Source of the DNA: Sphingobium scionense
Lineage (GTDB): Bacteria; Pseudomonadota; Alphaproteobacteria; Sphingomonadales; Sphingomonadaceae
DNA: 64,000 nucleotides
Direction: 5' to 3'
Assembly: GCF_014197035.1 (NCBI RefSeq)
Contig: NZ_JACIEU010000015.1
Location: 78,163 to 142,162, forward strand
Made by a program: the position numbers and the translations under genes. Shown piece after piece: positions 8,795 to 18,898 of this stretch (position 1 is its first letter; every line of letters starts with the position of its first letter). The notes beneath the pieces were generated by a model. That model saw nothing but the letters and a program-made list of their open reading frames with translations, searched no databases and was not told the DNA's origin.

Positions 8795-10885
8795 ATGGCA
8801 CGATCTGACAAGAGCAAGAAGGCGCCGGGCAAGGCGAAGAAATGGCTGGTGCGCGGGCTCAAGATCGGTCTGGTCGGCGCCGTCGCCGGATTGGTCGCGA
8901 TCGGCGTGGCCGTGTTCATCGCGATGCAGTCGCTGCCCGACTATAACAGTCTCAAATCCTCGCCCAATGGCCAGATGATCCGCGTCCATGCGGCGGACGG
9001 ATCGGTCATCGTATCCCTGGGGCCGAGCTTTGGCCGCTGGCTGAGCTATGACCAGATTCCATCGGTCATGGTCGACGCGATGGTGTCGACCGAGGATCGG
9101 CGTTTCTACATGCACCCCGGCGTCGATCCGGTCGGCATGGCACGCGCGGCCTGGGTCGCGCTGGAACGGCGCGGCAGCGGCCGGCGTTGGCAGGGGGCGT
9201 CGACCATCACCCAGCAGGTCGCGCGCAACATCTTCCTCAACAACAGCTATAGCTGGGGCCGCAAGGTCCGCGAGATGGTGCTGGCGATGGCGCTGGAGCG
9301 CAAATTCTCCAAGCAGCAGATCCTGGAACTCTATCTCAACAAGGTTTATTTCGGCGGCGGGGCCTATGGCATTGATGCGGCCAGCCGCAAATTCTTCGGC
9401 CATCCCGCACAGAGCCTGGACCTGCCCGAGGCGGCGATCATCGCCGGCCTGGTGAAGGCGCCGTCCAGCTACTCCCCCACCGCCGATGCCGAGGCCGCGA
9501 TCGGCCGCGCCGGCGTGGTGCTCGACCTGATGCAGGAAAATGGCAAGATCAGCGCTGCTGATCATGCCAATGCCAATCTGGCCGGCGTCCGCATGGCGCC
9601 CGAGCCGCCGCAGAACAGCGTGCGCTACTTCACCGACTGGGCGCTGCCGCAGCTCGATACGCTGATCGACGAGCCCAATGAGCCGCTGGAAGTCTATACC
9701 ACCATCGACCTTGGCATGCAGAATGCGGCGACCGCCGCGGTGAAGGCCAATGTGTCGAACGGCATGCAGGGCGCGCTGGTCAGCCTGGACCGCGACGGCG
9801 CGGTGCGCGCCATGGTCGGCGGACTCGACTATGTGACGTCCAACTATAATCGCGCGACGACCGCCGTGCGCCAGCCGGGGTCAGCCTGGAAGATATTCGT
9901 CTATATGGCGGCGCTGGAGGCGGGCTATACCCCGGACACCGGCGTTACCGACGAGCCGGTGACGATCAATGGCTGGAGCCCGCGCAACAGCAATGGCCGC
10001 TTTGCCGGCGCGATCGATATCCGCACGGCCTTTGCCTATTCGATCAACACGGTCGCGGCGAAGCTGGGCGTGGAGGTCGGCTTCCCGACCGTCGCCGACA
10101 TGGCGCGCCGCTTCGGCATCACCACGCCGATCAACACCCACCCCTCGATGGTGCTGGGCACGTCGGATGTGCGGCTGATCGACATGACCCGTGCCTTCGC
10201 CTCGATCGCGCGCAAGGGCGTGGCGGTGACCCCTTATGGCATCACCAAGGTGACGACCGCCGACGGACGGATGCTCTACCAGCATCAGGATGACACCAGC
10301 CGTGTGCTGGTGGCGCCCTGGGTCGCGGCGGGCATGACCGACCTGATGCAGACCGCGGTCAGCACCGGCACCGGCAGGGCAGCGCAGATCGGTCGCCCGG
10401 TCGCGGGCAAGACCGGCACCACCAACAGCGGCAAGGATGGCTGGTTCCTGGGCTTTTCCAGCGGCATCACCACCGGCGTCTGGGTCGGCCGCGATGACGC
10501 CAAGGCGGTGCCTTCGCTCTATGGCGGTCGCGCGCCTGCCCACGCCTTTGCCGATTATATGAAGGTCGCCGTCGCCAAGCGTCCCGTGGAGCAGTTCGAG
10601 ACCCAGGTCACCCTGCCCGAATGGCAGCTGGAGCCGGACGAGGAGGCCTATTATGGCCAGCCGGATAACGGCATGGAAGGCGGCATGATGGTCGATGAAA
10701 ATGGCCTGCCGATCGACCGTGCCCGGCCCGCTGGCAGCGAGGCGGAGGATGAGGAGGATACGGCGCAACCCGATCCGGCCGATCGCCCTGCGCCGCCGCG
10801 CCTGGACCAGCAATGGATCGACAATGTGCTGGGCCGCACGCCGCGCCAGCGCCAGCCGGCCCAGCAGCGCCCGGACAATCCCTGA
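8795..10885 (+). CDS. Class A penicillin-binding protein (PBP1-type transglycosylase/transpeptidase)
   Basis: The protein has 696 residues. A basic cytoplasmic tail (MARSDKSKKAPGKAKK) and one membrane segment at about 22-44 are followed by a GT51 glycosyltransferase domain (EDRRFY with catalytic Glu at 100; QGASTITQQVARNIFL) and a transpeptidase domain with SAWK at 363-366, SIN at 416-418 and KTGTT at 539-543. All three beta-lactam-target motifs are intact. The tail is acidic and proline-rich, ending in a Gln/Pro-rich stretch. The protein polymerises and crosslinks peptidoglycan. It is convergent with the aspartic protease gene; the stop codons are about 10 bases apart. Confidence 0.95.
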   Translation: MARSDKSKKAPGKAKKWLVRGLKIGLVGAVAGLVAIGVAVFIAMQSLPDYNSLKSSPNGQMIRVHAADGSVIVSLGPSFGRWLSYDQIPSVMVDAMVSTEDRRFYMHPGVDPVGMARAAWVALERRGSGRRWQGASTITQQVARNIFLNNSYSWGRKVREMVLAMALERKFSKQQILELYLNKVYFGGGAYGIDAASRKFFGHPAQSLDLPEAAIIAGLVKAPSSYSPTADAEAAIGRAGVVLDLMQENGKISAADHANANLAGVRMAPEPPQNSVRYFTDWALPQLDTLIDEPNEPLEVYTTIDLGMQNAATAAVKANVSNGMQGALVSLDRDGAVRAMVGGLDYVTSNYNRATTAVRQPGSAWKIFVYMAALEAGYTPDTGVTDEPVTINGWSPRNSNGRFAGAIDIRTAFAYSINTVAAKLGVEVGFPTVADMARRFGITTPINTHPSMVLGTSDVRLIDMTRAFASIARKGVAVTPYGITKVTTADGRMLYQHQDDTSRVLVAPWVAAGMTDLMQTAVSTGTGRAAQIGRPVAGKTGTTNSGKDGWFLGFSSGITTGVWVGRDDAKAVPSLYGGRAPAHAFADYMKVAVAKRPVEQFETQVTLPEWQLEPDEEAYYGQPDNGMEGGMMVDENGLPIDRARPAGSEAEDEEDTAQPDPADRPAPPRLDQQWIDNVLGRTPRQRQPAQQRPDNP

Positions 10886-10894
10886 TCCGGTTTC

Positions 10895-11860
10895 TCATCG
10901 CCCCTGATGGGGCGCTGAGGCCGCAAGCCGGACCGGATCGAGCGCGCCGGTGTCGGGCAGCAGGAAGTCCACCTTGCCCCGGCCAAAGTCGATCGCCACC
11001 CGATCGAACAGCCGCAGCGCGTTCATCCCCAGCATCAGTGCCGGCTTGTCGGCAAGGCCCAGTTCGGCGAAGGGGCTGGCCTCGGCGAACAGCACCGGCA
11101 CGCCGGTCAGCTTGACCCGGCCCATGCGCACGAAATCCAGCCGTCCGACATCGCCGGTCAGCGTATCGCCCGTCACGCTGATCAGGCTGGCCTGCAGCAG
11201 TGCGGGCGCGCGTTTCTTGCGGATCAGCTTGTCGCGCAGCGCCAGATTGCCGACGCTGAAATTGGCGCCGGTATCCAGGATGATGTTCACCTTCATCCCG
11301 TTGACGTCGGAATCGATAAGGATCAGCTGCCCCTTGCGCCGCCGCGCCTCGACGATGATCGCGTCGGGGTCGCGCGGGGGCAGGCGGCGGCTTTCGCTGA
11401 TCTCCATCCGGCCGGTACGGAAATTGAGCAGTACGCGCTTGGCGTGCAGGCTGTCGAGACCGAGCAGCCCGGCGGCGCCCAGATGCTCGCCGTTCAGCAC
11501 CGGTGCCTCGATATCGTCCACCGTCGATCCCCCGAAGCCGAGCCGGGGGACGGCGACGGTCGGCACCTGCGCCTTGCCGGTCATGCTGAGGATGGTGACG
11601 ATCCGCCGATTGGGCAAAGCGAGACGGTCGGCCAGGTCGCGGGCGATGACGGTGCGTTGCGAGCCGGTATCGATGACGAAGTTCCACGGTCCCTTGCCGC
11701 CGATGCTGATGGGAATGGTGACACGATCGTCGAGCGAGGGACCGGTGCGGACGACGGTGGGCGGTATGTCGGGATCAAGCGGGGGGCTGTCCTGCGCTGC
11801 TAGCGGCAGCGCGATAAGCGCGCCCGTGGCGATCGCCAGCAGGGCACGGAAATAACGCAT
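10895..11860 (-). CDS. Secreted retropepsin-like aspartic protease with two DTG motifs
   Basis: The protein has 321 residues. An N-terminal signal peptide (FRALLAIATGALIALPLAAQ) is followed by two aspartic-protease half-domains. The first has FVIDTGSQRT with Asp at 64; the second has IILDTGANFSVGN with Asp near 195. Each is followed by a typical LLGLDSL or MLGMNALRLF segment. Having two DTG sites in one chain suggests an internal dimer, in contrast to single-domain retropepsins. The product should be periplasmic. The substrate is unknown. Confidence 0.8.
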   Translation of the reverse strand: MRYFRALLAIATGALIALPLAAQDSPPLDPDIPPTVVRTGPSLDDRVTIPISIGGKGPWNFVIDTGSQRTVIARDLADRLALPNRRIVTILSMTGKAQVPTVAVPRLGFGGSTVDDIEAPVLNGEHLGAAGLLGLDSLHAKRVLLNFRTGRMEISESRRLPPRDPDAIIVEARRRKGQLILIDSDVNGMKVNIILDTGANFSVGNLALRDKLIRKKRAPALLQASLISVTGDTLTGDVGRLDFVRMGRVKLTGVPVLFAEASPFAELGLADKPALMLGMNALRLFDRVAIDFGRGKVDFLLPDTGALDPVRLAASAPHQGR

Positions 11861-11997
11861 CTCCTCATCCTTCCGATATTTTATGTCGCATCATATCACG
11901 CGGCAGGACATGGCGTCCATCGCCGCAGATGGGGCACCACCTGTCGAAAACCGCCGCATAGCTCCCAAATTCAGGCGGAATAGGGAAATGTCCTCGC

Positions 11998-12026
11998 TTG
12001 ACTTGCAGGCAGCGCGGTCGCTAAAC
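11998..12026 (+). promoter_or_regulatory. Candidate sigma-70-type promoter for rho
   Basis: TTGACT at 11998-12003 and CTAAAC at 12021-12026 are separated by 17 bases. The -35 is strong and the -10 is weak. The transcript would have a leader of about 107 bases before rho. In the same 279-base gap I see no other clear element. Confidence 0.45.
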
Positions 12027-12139
12027 GCCAATCATATCCCTCGCCCGTCCGGCGCGAGGCCTTCCCGAGACATCGACCGGGCCAATTCTCCCTTATTTAC
12101 CCGGCTATTCTATCCCTCACTCCATCGGACCGACTCGCA

Positions 12140-13396
<1,257 letters not shown>

Positions 13397-13448
13397 GCGT
13401 CGGGACGGCTGCGCGGATGTGCAGCCACCCCGCCATATATTTTGCGGT

Positions 13449-13484
13449 GAGAGCCGGGCCATGTATATGGTCCGGCTCTCTTCA
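13449..13484 (+). terminator. Intrinsic terminator downstream of rho
   Basis: A 14-bp stem (arms 13449-13462 and 13467-13480, one G-U pair) encloses a GTAT loop and is followed by TTCATTTT. It ends the rho transcript 53 bases after the stop codon and precedes the TerC-type gene. Confidence 0.75.
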
Positions 13485-13512
13485 TTTTCACATATAGGGA
13501 CGTTAGGCCGTC

Positions 13513-14232
13513 ATGCTCGACCTTATCGCCACCGCCGCTTCGGCCGCACAGGGGTTCGGTTCCCCCGCGGATATCTGGCAGCATATCGTCAACGACTTCA
13601 GCAATATCGGGACGCCCAGCGCCCTGGCCGCCTTTGGCCAGGTGCTGATGATCGATATCCTGCTGGCGGGCGACAATGCGATTGTCGTCGGTGCGCTGGC
13701 CGCCGGCCTGCCGCCCAAGCAGCGCCAGCAGGTGATCCTGATCGGCATCATCGCGGCGCTGGTGCTGCGCATCGGCTTTGCGCTGGTGGTCAGCCAGCTG
13801 ATGCAGATTGTCGGCCTCATCCTGGCTGGCGGCCTGTTGCTGCTGTGGGTCAGTTGGAAGATGTGGCGCGAATTGCGGCCAAATGCCGGGGCGCACACGC
13901 CTGATGATCCGAGCGATGATGATGTGTCGGGCCTGCACCCGGCCAAGAGCTTCGCTGCCGCTGCCTGGTCGGTGGCGATCGCCGATGTCAGCATGAGCCT
14001 GGACAATGTACTGGCTGTGGCCGGCGCGGCGCGCGAGCATCCCGGTATCCTGATCATCGGCCTGATCCTATCGGTCGCGATGATGGGCATCGCGGCGAAC
14101 ATCATTGCCAAATATATCGAGCGCTTCCGCTGGCTGGCCTATATCGGCCTTGCGGTGATCGTCTATGTCGCCTGTTCGATGATCTATGACGGCATCATGG
14201 ACCGGTCGGTCGGCGTGCTGACGCTCTTCTGA
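13513..14232 (+). CDS. TerC family integral membrane protein
   Basis: The protein has 239 residues with about seven hydrophobic segments. It has the two acidic motifs of the TerC/YjbE family: LLAGDNAIVVGALAAGLP near 52-69 and MSLDNVLAVAG near 161-171. Between them is a hydrophilic loop (GAHTPDDPSDDDVSGL). These proteins are linked to metal efflux and to loading of exported metalloenzymes, especially with manganese or tellurite, but the role here is not shown by the sequence. It stands alone between two hairpin terminators. Confidence 0.9.
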   Translation: MLDLIATAASAAQGFGSPADIWQHIVNDFSNIGTPSALAAFGQVLMIDILLAGDNAIVVGALAAGLPPKQRQQVILIGIIAALVLRIGFALVVSQLMQIVGLILAGGLLLLWVSWKMWRELRPNAGAHTPDDPSDDDVSGLHPAKSFAAAAWSVAIADVSMSLDNVLAVAGAAREHPGILIIGLILSVAMMGIAANIIAKYIERFRWLAYIGLAVIVYVACSMIYDGIMDRSVGVLTLF

Positions 14233-14257
14233 TCGACCGTAGAATCGGTTGGAAATC

Positions 14258-14291
14258 GGCCCGCCCGCGCTCAGTCGTCGGCGGGCCTTTT
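14258..14291 (+). terminator. Terminator after the TerC-type gene
   Basis: GGCCCGCC (14258-14265) pairs with GGCGGGCC (14280-14287) and is followed by TTTTC. It overlaps the last codons of the convergent dioxygenase gene. Confidence 0.65.
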
Positions 14292-15293
14292 CATGCCGAC
14301 TGGGCGCCAGGGGTGGCCGATCCAGCGCGAGACGGCATCGCGCAGGCCCCAGCGCAGGTTGATGCGCCGTTCGGTGATGCCTGGCAGGCTCCACAGGTCG
14401 AGGCCCACCAGCGGGCGGAAGGGGTTGCGCCGGCCATAGGCCCAGAGTTCGACGCGGGTAGAGCGCTGCGCTGCTTCGCCCCGCGCATGGAAGCCAAATG
14501 TGTCGGCGATCACCAATGTGTTGGCAGGGACTGGAAACTGGCGCGGCGGTGGCAGGCCAAGACCGGCCAGCTCGGCTTCCTGGATTCGCAGCGATCCGCG
14601 CGCCGACAGACGGCAATCGCCATCACGCGCTGTCAGGCTGCGCTGTTTCTCCCACGCCGCACGCGCGGGGGTCAGCCGGTGTGATCCGGGGACATAGGTA
14701 AAGGGGCCACCTTCGGCCGGGACGTCCTCCAGGAACAGCCAGGCCTTCATTGCGGGATGGAAGGTGTCGGCATGCAGTTGGGTCTGCGGGTCGGGGGCGC
14801 CTTCCCGCCGGTGGGTGAGAATGGTCTGGATGTAGATCAGCGGCTCGACATTGAATCCGGCCGCATAGCGCGCCAGCGCACGCCAGCGAGGATGATCGAG
14901 AAAGTGCGCCGCTGCCGGCATGGCGTGCCGGGCAGCGCCGTCCAGGGCGAAGCGGCGGGTGATGGTATGACCCTGCGCCATTTCACGTGGAACAGCCTGA
15001 TAGGCGGCAATCTGCTCGCGCAGGGCAGCAAACTGCTCCGGCGGCAGGAAATCGCGAATCTCGATGAAACCGTCGCGATCAAAGGCATGACGATCGGCTG
15101 CGGAAAGATCTGCAGCGAGACGCGAGCGACGACGGGCTGTCATCCATTGGGCGAGCCTGACGCGCCCAATATGGAGGCCCAGTGCATTGAGCCGGGACGA
15201 GCCGATCAGAGGATTGTCGAGAAAGGATTTGGCGCCGGTCGCCAGCTGCACGGTCCACCATGGTAGCAGGATCAGCTTGGCCAATCGGGACAT
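14271..15293 (-). CDS. Phytanoyl-CoA dioxygenase (PhyH) family protein
   Basis: The protein has about 340 residues from the ATG at 15293 (MSRLAKLILL); an in-frame ATG at 15320 is the alternative. It has the 2-oxoglutarate/Fe(II) oxygenase facial triad: QLHADTFHPAMKAWLFL (H-x-D) and a distal His in DTFGFHARGEAAQRSTRVE, whose Arg would bind 2-oxoglutarate. The middle has FTYVPGSHRLTP, as in PhyH. The N-terminus has a hydrophobic segment (LAKLILLPWWTVQL) that may touch the membrane. The hydroxylated substrate is unknown. A parS-like sequence lies inside the gene near 14980. Confidence 0.85.
   Translation of the reverse strand: MSRLAKLILLPWWTVQLATGAKSFLDNPLIGSSRLNALGLHIGRVRLAQWMTARRRSRLAADLSAADRHAFDRDGFIEIRDFLPPEQFAALREQIAAYQAVPREMAQGHTITRRFALDGAARHAMPAAAHFLDHPRWRALARYAAGFNVEPLIYIQTILTHRREGAPDPQTQLHADTFHPAMKAWLFLEDVPAEGGPFTYVPGSHRLTPARAAWEKQRSLTARDGDCRLSARGSLRIQEAELAGLGLPPPRQFPVPANTLVIADTFGFHARGEAAQRSTRVELWAYGRRNPFRPLVGLDLWSLPGITERRINLRWGLRDAVSRWIGHPWRPVGMKRPADD
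14979..14994. other. parS-like site 1 (CATTTCACGTGGAACA)
   Basis: The core TTTCACGTGGAAC fits the alphaproteobacterial ParB site of the form TGTTTCACGTGAAACA or TGTTCCACGTGGAACA, with mismatches only at the first two positions. It is inside the PhyH-type gene, about 7 kb from parB. Confidence 0.6.
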
Positions 15294-15444
15294 GTTCTTG
15301 TTCTTTCGGGACGGCGACATCTCTCGTCGAATACTGCAAATGACGATCAATAGGGAAGGGTGGGCAGATTGCCTGCCCAAAAAAAGGGACGGCATGTGTA
15401 GTGTAATGCCGCCCCTGATGAGATTATGAAGATCAGCCAGAGGC

Positions 15445-16416
15445 TTAGGGGATCAGGATGGTGCTGCCGGTCGTCTGGCGCCCTTCCAGCGCACGATGGG
15501 CGTCCGCGGCGTCGGCGAGAGCGAAGCTCTGGCCGATCCGGGCCGACACGATGCCGCGTGCCATCCGGTCGAACAACCGTTCGGCGGTGTTGGCCAGATC
15601 CTCCGCCGTCGCGACATAGTCGAACAGGGTCGGGCGGCTGACATAGAGCGAGCCGTTGCGACTGAGGTCGAGCAGGCTGATCGGCGGGACCGCGCCCGAC
15701 GCATTGCCATAGCTGACCAGCAGGCCACGCCGGCGCAGGCTGGCAAGCGAGGCGGCCCAGCTATCCTTGCCGACGCCATCATAGGCAACGGCCACACCGG
15801 CGCCACCGGTCAGATCGCGCACCTGGGCGGCCAGACCGTCGAGCGGGCCGGACAGGCTGTGGTCTGCATCGACCCTGGCCGCCTTTTCCGCCGAACCGCT
15901 ATGGGCGATCACCACCACACCCTTGTCGCGCAGCCAGGGCACCAGCACCGATCCCACACCACCAGCTGCGGCATGGACCAGCGCCACATCACCGGGCAGC
16001 AGGTCGATCATGTCCTCGGCCAGGTAACAGGCGGTCATGCCCTTGAGCATCATTGCGGCGGCATCGGCCGTCGTCACGCTCTCGGGGATATGCACGACCC
16101 GGTCGGCCGGGACGATGCGGTGGGTGGCATAGGCACCCAGGCCGGCTGCGCAGCCGACCTTGTCACCCACGGCAAGATCGGTGACGCCAGCACCCACTGC
16201 GACGATATGACCGGCGCCTTCCGATCCGAGGGTGAGAGGCAGGGGGGCGGGGTAGAGGCCGGTGCGATAATAGGTATCAATGAAATTGAGGCCGACCGCA
16301 TCCTGCGCGATCAGCACTTCCCCCTCGCCGGGCGCGCCGGGATCGAAGCTCTCCCGCTCGATCGCCTCAGGCCCGCCATGGGCCCGGACGATCATCCGCC
16401 ATGCGTCGCCCGACAT
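15445..16416 (-). CDS. NADPH:quinone oxidoreductase (zinc-free MDR family)
   Basis: The protein has 323 residues. It has the GroES-like N-terminal domain (GLNFIDTYYRTGLYP, LGSEGAGHIVAVG) and a Rossmann domain with HAAAGGVGSVLVPWL. The catalytic-zinc Cys/His ligands of alcohol dehydrogenases are missing, as in Qor. It reduces quinones by one-electron transfer with NADPH. Its start codon overlaps the dienelactone-hydrolase-type stop by one base (TGATG), so the two genes form one operon in which this gene is second. Confidence 0.92.
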   Translation of the reverse strand: MSGDAWRMIVRAHGGPEAIERESFDPGAPGEGEVLIAQDAVGLNFIDTYYRTGLYPAPLPLTLGSEGAGHIVAVGAGVTDLAVGDKVGCAAGLGAYATHRIVPADRVVHIPESVTTADAAAMMLKGMTACYLAEDMIDLLPGDVALVHAAAGGVGSVLVPWLRDKGVVVIAHSGSAEKAARVDADHSLSGPLDGLAAQVRDLTGGAGVAVAYDGVGKDSWAASLASLRRRGLLVSYGNASGAVPPISLLDLSRNGSLYVSRPTLFDYVATAEDLANTAERLFDRMARGIVSARIGQSFALADAADAHRALEGRQTTGSTILIP

Positions 16417-17117
16417 CAGGCGAGCGCCTGCGCGAAGAAGTCGGCGGTGCGACGGTCGGCCAGTTGGGCGACTTCCTCGACGCGGCGATCGCCCATCTCG
16501 GCGGCGAAGCCATGATCAAGTCCCTCATAATCATGCAGGGTGACGTGGCGGTTGTCCTTCAGCCCGTCATGCATTTTGGCCTGAACGTCGGCGGGGACGA
16601 AGCCGTCATTGGTCGGGATATGCAACATGGTCGGCTTGCCGATGGCATGTTGTTCGCCCAGCAGCCCGTCGATGCCCACGCCATAATAGCCGACAAAGGC
16701 ATCGCCATCGGTGCGGCAGGCGGTCATGAAGGCGACACGGCCGCCCAGGCAATAGCCGACGACGCCGACCTTGGCCGGGCCTTCCAGCATGGTGCGCGCG
16801 GCCCGGATGGTCGCCTCGATATCGCGGACGCCCTGATCCTGATTGAAGCGGGGGATATAGGCGAGTGCCTGCTGCATCTGTTCGGGGATGTCGGCGTCCA
16901 GCTCGATATGCGGATCGATGCGCCAGAACAGGTCGGGCGCGATCGCCAGATAGCCAGCCTTGGCCCAGCTGTCGCACTTGCGGCGAATGCCTTCATTGAC
17001 GCCGAAAATCTCCTGGATGACGATGATCGCTGCCTTGGCCGGACTGTCGGGCTTGGCGACATAGGCGTCGAACTGGCCGTCACCTTCCAGCGTCTTGATC
17101 GGAATATAGTCTGCCAT
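16416..17117 (-). CDS. Dienelactone hydrolase family protein
   Basis: The protein has 233 residues from the ATG at 17117. It is an alpha/beta hydrolase with IIVIQEIFGVN (the catalytic-network Glu), GYCLGGRVAFM (nucleophilic Cys) and a C-terminal YEGLDHGFAAE (catalytic His). That is the Cys-His-Asp triad of dienelactone hydrolases, which open lactone rings in aromatic-compound breakdown. No other catabolic genes lie next to it. It is the first gene of the pair with the quinone oxidoreductase. Confidence 0.92.
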   Translation of the reverse strand: MADYIPIKTLEGDGQFDAYVAKPDSPAKAAIIVIQEIFGVNEGIRRKCDSWAKAGYLAIAPDLFWRIDPHIELDADIPEQMQQALAYIPRFNQDQGVRDIEATIRAARTMLEGPAKVGVVGYCLGGRVAFMTACRTDGDAFVGYYGVGIDGLLGEQHAIGKPTMLHIPTNDGFVPADVQAKMHDGLKDNRHVTLHDYEGLDHGFAAEMGDRRVEEVAQLADRRTADFFAQALA

Positions 17118-17294
17118 GGGATATCCTTCCGCCTTGGGGAGTCTGTAGGTCGAGGCGCATATTGGCGCCTTGGGCGAGGGGTGCAAGCGCGCTGTCGCGC
17201 CCAAAAAATTTGCCATCGCCGGCCTGTTTGCGGCATGAGATGAAACATTGGCGGACATCCGCTACCGGAAGGGCGCCACAAGGAAGGGCAGCAG

Positions 17295-17552
17295 ATGAAA
17301 GTGACCGTCGACGTGGATTGCACCCCGGCCGAGGCGCGCGCCTTTCTGGGCCTGCCGGACGTCAGCCCCATCCACGACAAATATATCAAGACCATGCTCG
17401 ACGGCATGGACGGCATCGGCAGTGTCGAGCAGATGGAGACGCTGTTCAAGAGCTTTTCGCCGATGGGCGATGCGGGTGTCCGCCTGTTCAAGCAGATGAT
17501 GGACATTGGCCTGGCCGGCATGGCGGGCAAGAATGGCGACAAGAAGGATTAA
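17295..17552 (+). CDS. DUF6489 family protein
   Basis: The protein has 85 residues. It reads MKVTVDVDCTPAEARAFLGL, then HDKYIKTMLDGMDGIG, an amphipathic helical small protein. I recognise it as the DUF6489 family, which in sphingomonads often precedes mnmE. It ends directly before the GTG of mnmE (no gap), so it is translated with it. The function is unknown; the phasin-like helices are only a resemblance. Confidence 0.75.
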   Translation: MKVTVDVDCTPAEARAFLGLPDVSPIHDKYIKTMLDGMDGIGSVEQMETLFKSFSPMGDAGVRLFKQMMDIGLAGMAGKNGDKKD

Positions 17553-18839
17553 GTGAGCGAGACGATCTTCGCCCTGTCGAGCGGTGCGCCGCCGGCGGGG
17601 ATTGGCGTGGTGCGCGTCAGCGGCCCGATGGCGGGCGCGGCGTTGCAGGCGCTGGCCGGGCGACTGCCCACCCCCCGCATGGCAAGCCTGGCGCTGCTGA
17701 CCGATCCGCGCGATGGCGCGCCGCTCGACCGGGCGCTGCTGCTGTGGCTGCCGGGGCCGCGCACGGTGACGGGCGAGGATATGGCCGAACTCCATTGCCA
17801 TGGCGGCCGGGCGGTGATCGCCGCGGTCGAGGCGGCGCTGGGTGCGATGCCACAGTTGCGCCGCGCAACTGCGGGCGAGTTCACCCGTCGTGCCTTTGCC
17901 CATGGCCGCATGGACCTGAACGAGGTGGAGGGGCTGGCCGATCTGCTGGCGGCAGAGACGCAGCAGCAGCGGCGCGCGGCGCTGGCGATGATGGAGGGCC
18001 ATTTCTCGCAGCGGATCGACGGCTGGCGAATGCGGCTGCTCGACCTGTCAGCGATGGCCGAGGCGGCGCTCGACTTCTCCGACGAGGATGATGTGCCCGA
18101 CGCCGATATCGAGGCGCGGATCGGGCAGGGGGTGACGGCACTGGCACAGGATGTCGGTGCGTTGTTGTCTGCGCCATCTGCCGAGCGGCTGCGCGACGGC
18201 ATCCGGGTGGTGCTGGCCGGGCCGCCAAACGCCGGCAAGTCGACCTTGCTCAATCGACTGGTGGGGCGCGAGGCAGCGATCGTTTCCGACATTGCCGGCA
18301 CCACCCGCGACCGGATCGAGGTGCCCGCTGCGATCGGCGGCACGGCCTTTCTGTTCACCGACACGGCTGGGCTGCGCGACGAGACCGGGGACGCGATCGA
18401 GGCGATCGGCATCGACCGCGCCCGGGCGGCGATGGAGGCGGCGGATATCATCCTGTGGCTGGGCGACCCAGTCGAGGCACCGCGCGAGGATGCGCTGCTG
18501 ATCGCGGCGCAGAGCGATGTCGCGCTGTTCTCACTCGACCGTCCAGGCCTGCATCTGTCAGCGCGGACGGGCGAGGGCATGGAGGCGCTGGTGGCGATGC
18601 TGCTTGATCGGGCGGGAACCCTGTTACCCGGTGAGGGCGACTATGCCCTGCATGCGCGGCAGCGGGATGGCGTGCGAGCTTTGCATGAGCATCTGCTCGC
18701 CGCAGGTGCGGCCCGTGACCTGCTGGTGCTGGCCGAGGAACTGCGCCTGGGGCGGCGGGCGATCGATGCGCTGACCGGGCAGGCGGGCACAGAGGATATG
18801 CTCGACCGTCTATTCTCGGGATTCTGCATCGGCAAATAG
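17553..18839 (+). CDS. mnmE: tRNA uridine-5-carboxymethylaminomethyl GTPase MnmE
   Basis: The protein has 428 residues from a GTG that directly follows the upstream stop. The folate-binding N-domain (FALSSGAPPAGIGVVRVSG; ELHCHGGRAVIAAVEAAL; GEFTRRAFAHGRMDLNEVEG) precedes a Ras-like GTPase with PPNAGKSTLLNRL near 223-235 and DIAGTTRD. It ends CIGK, the Cys-Ile-Gly-Lys motif needed for catalysis. With MnmG it modifies the wobble uridine of several tRNAs. Gene order with mnmG, rsmG, parA, parB is the classic origin-proximal cluster. Confidence 0.97.
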   Translation: MSETIFALSSGAPPAGIGVVRVSGPMAGAALQALAGRLPTPRMASLALLTDPRDGAPLDRALLLWLPGPRTVTGEDMAELHCHGGRAVIAAVEAALGAMPQLRRATAGEFTRRAFAHGRMDLNEVEGLADLLAAETQQQRRAALAMMEGHFSQRIDGWRMRLLDLSAMAEAALDFSDEDDVPDADIEARIGQGVTALAQDVGALLSAPSAERLRDGIRVVLAGPPNAGKSTLLNRLVGREAAIVSDIAGTTRDRIEVPAAIGGTAFLFTDTAGLRDETGDAIEAIGIDRARAAMEAADIILWLGDPVEAPREDALLIAAQSDVALFSLDRPGLHLSARTGEGMEALVAMLLDRAGTLLPGEGDYALHARQRDGVRALHEHLLAAGAARDLLVLAEELRLGRRAIDALTGQAGTEDMLDRLFSGFCIGK

Positions 18840-18843
18840 CGAT

Positions 18844-18859
18844 TGTTCCACGTGGAACG
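18844..18859. other. parS site 2, perfect 14-bp palindrome (GTTCCACGTGGAAC)
   Basis: The core at 18845-18858 is its own reverse complement and matches the alphaproteobacterial parS form. It lies in the 59-base gap between mnmE and mnmG, about 3.3 kb from parB. It is probably the strongest ParB nucleation site in the window. Confidence 0.8.
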
Positions 18860-18898
18860 CTTTTGACCGAAGGCCCCTGAATCTGATATGGGGCCGCC

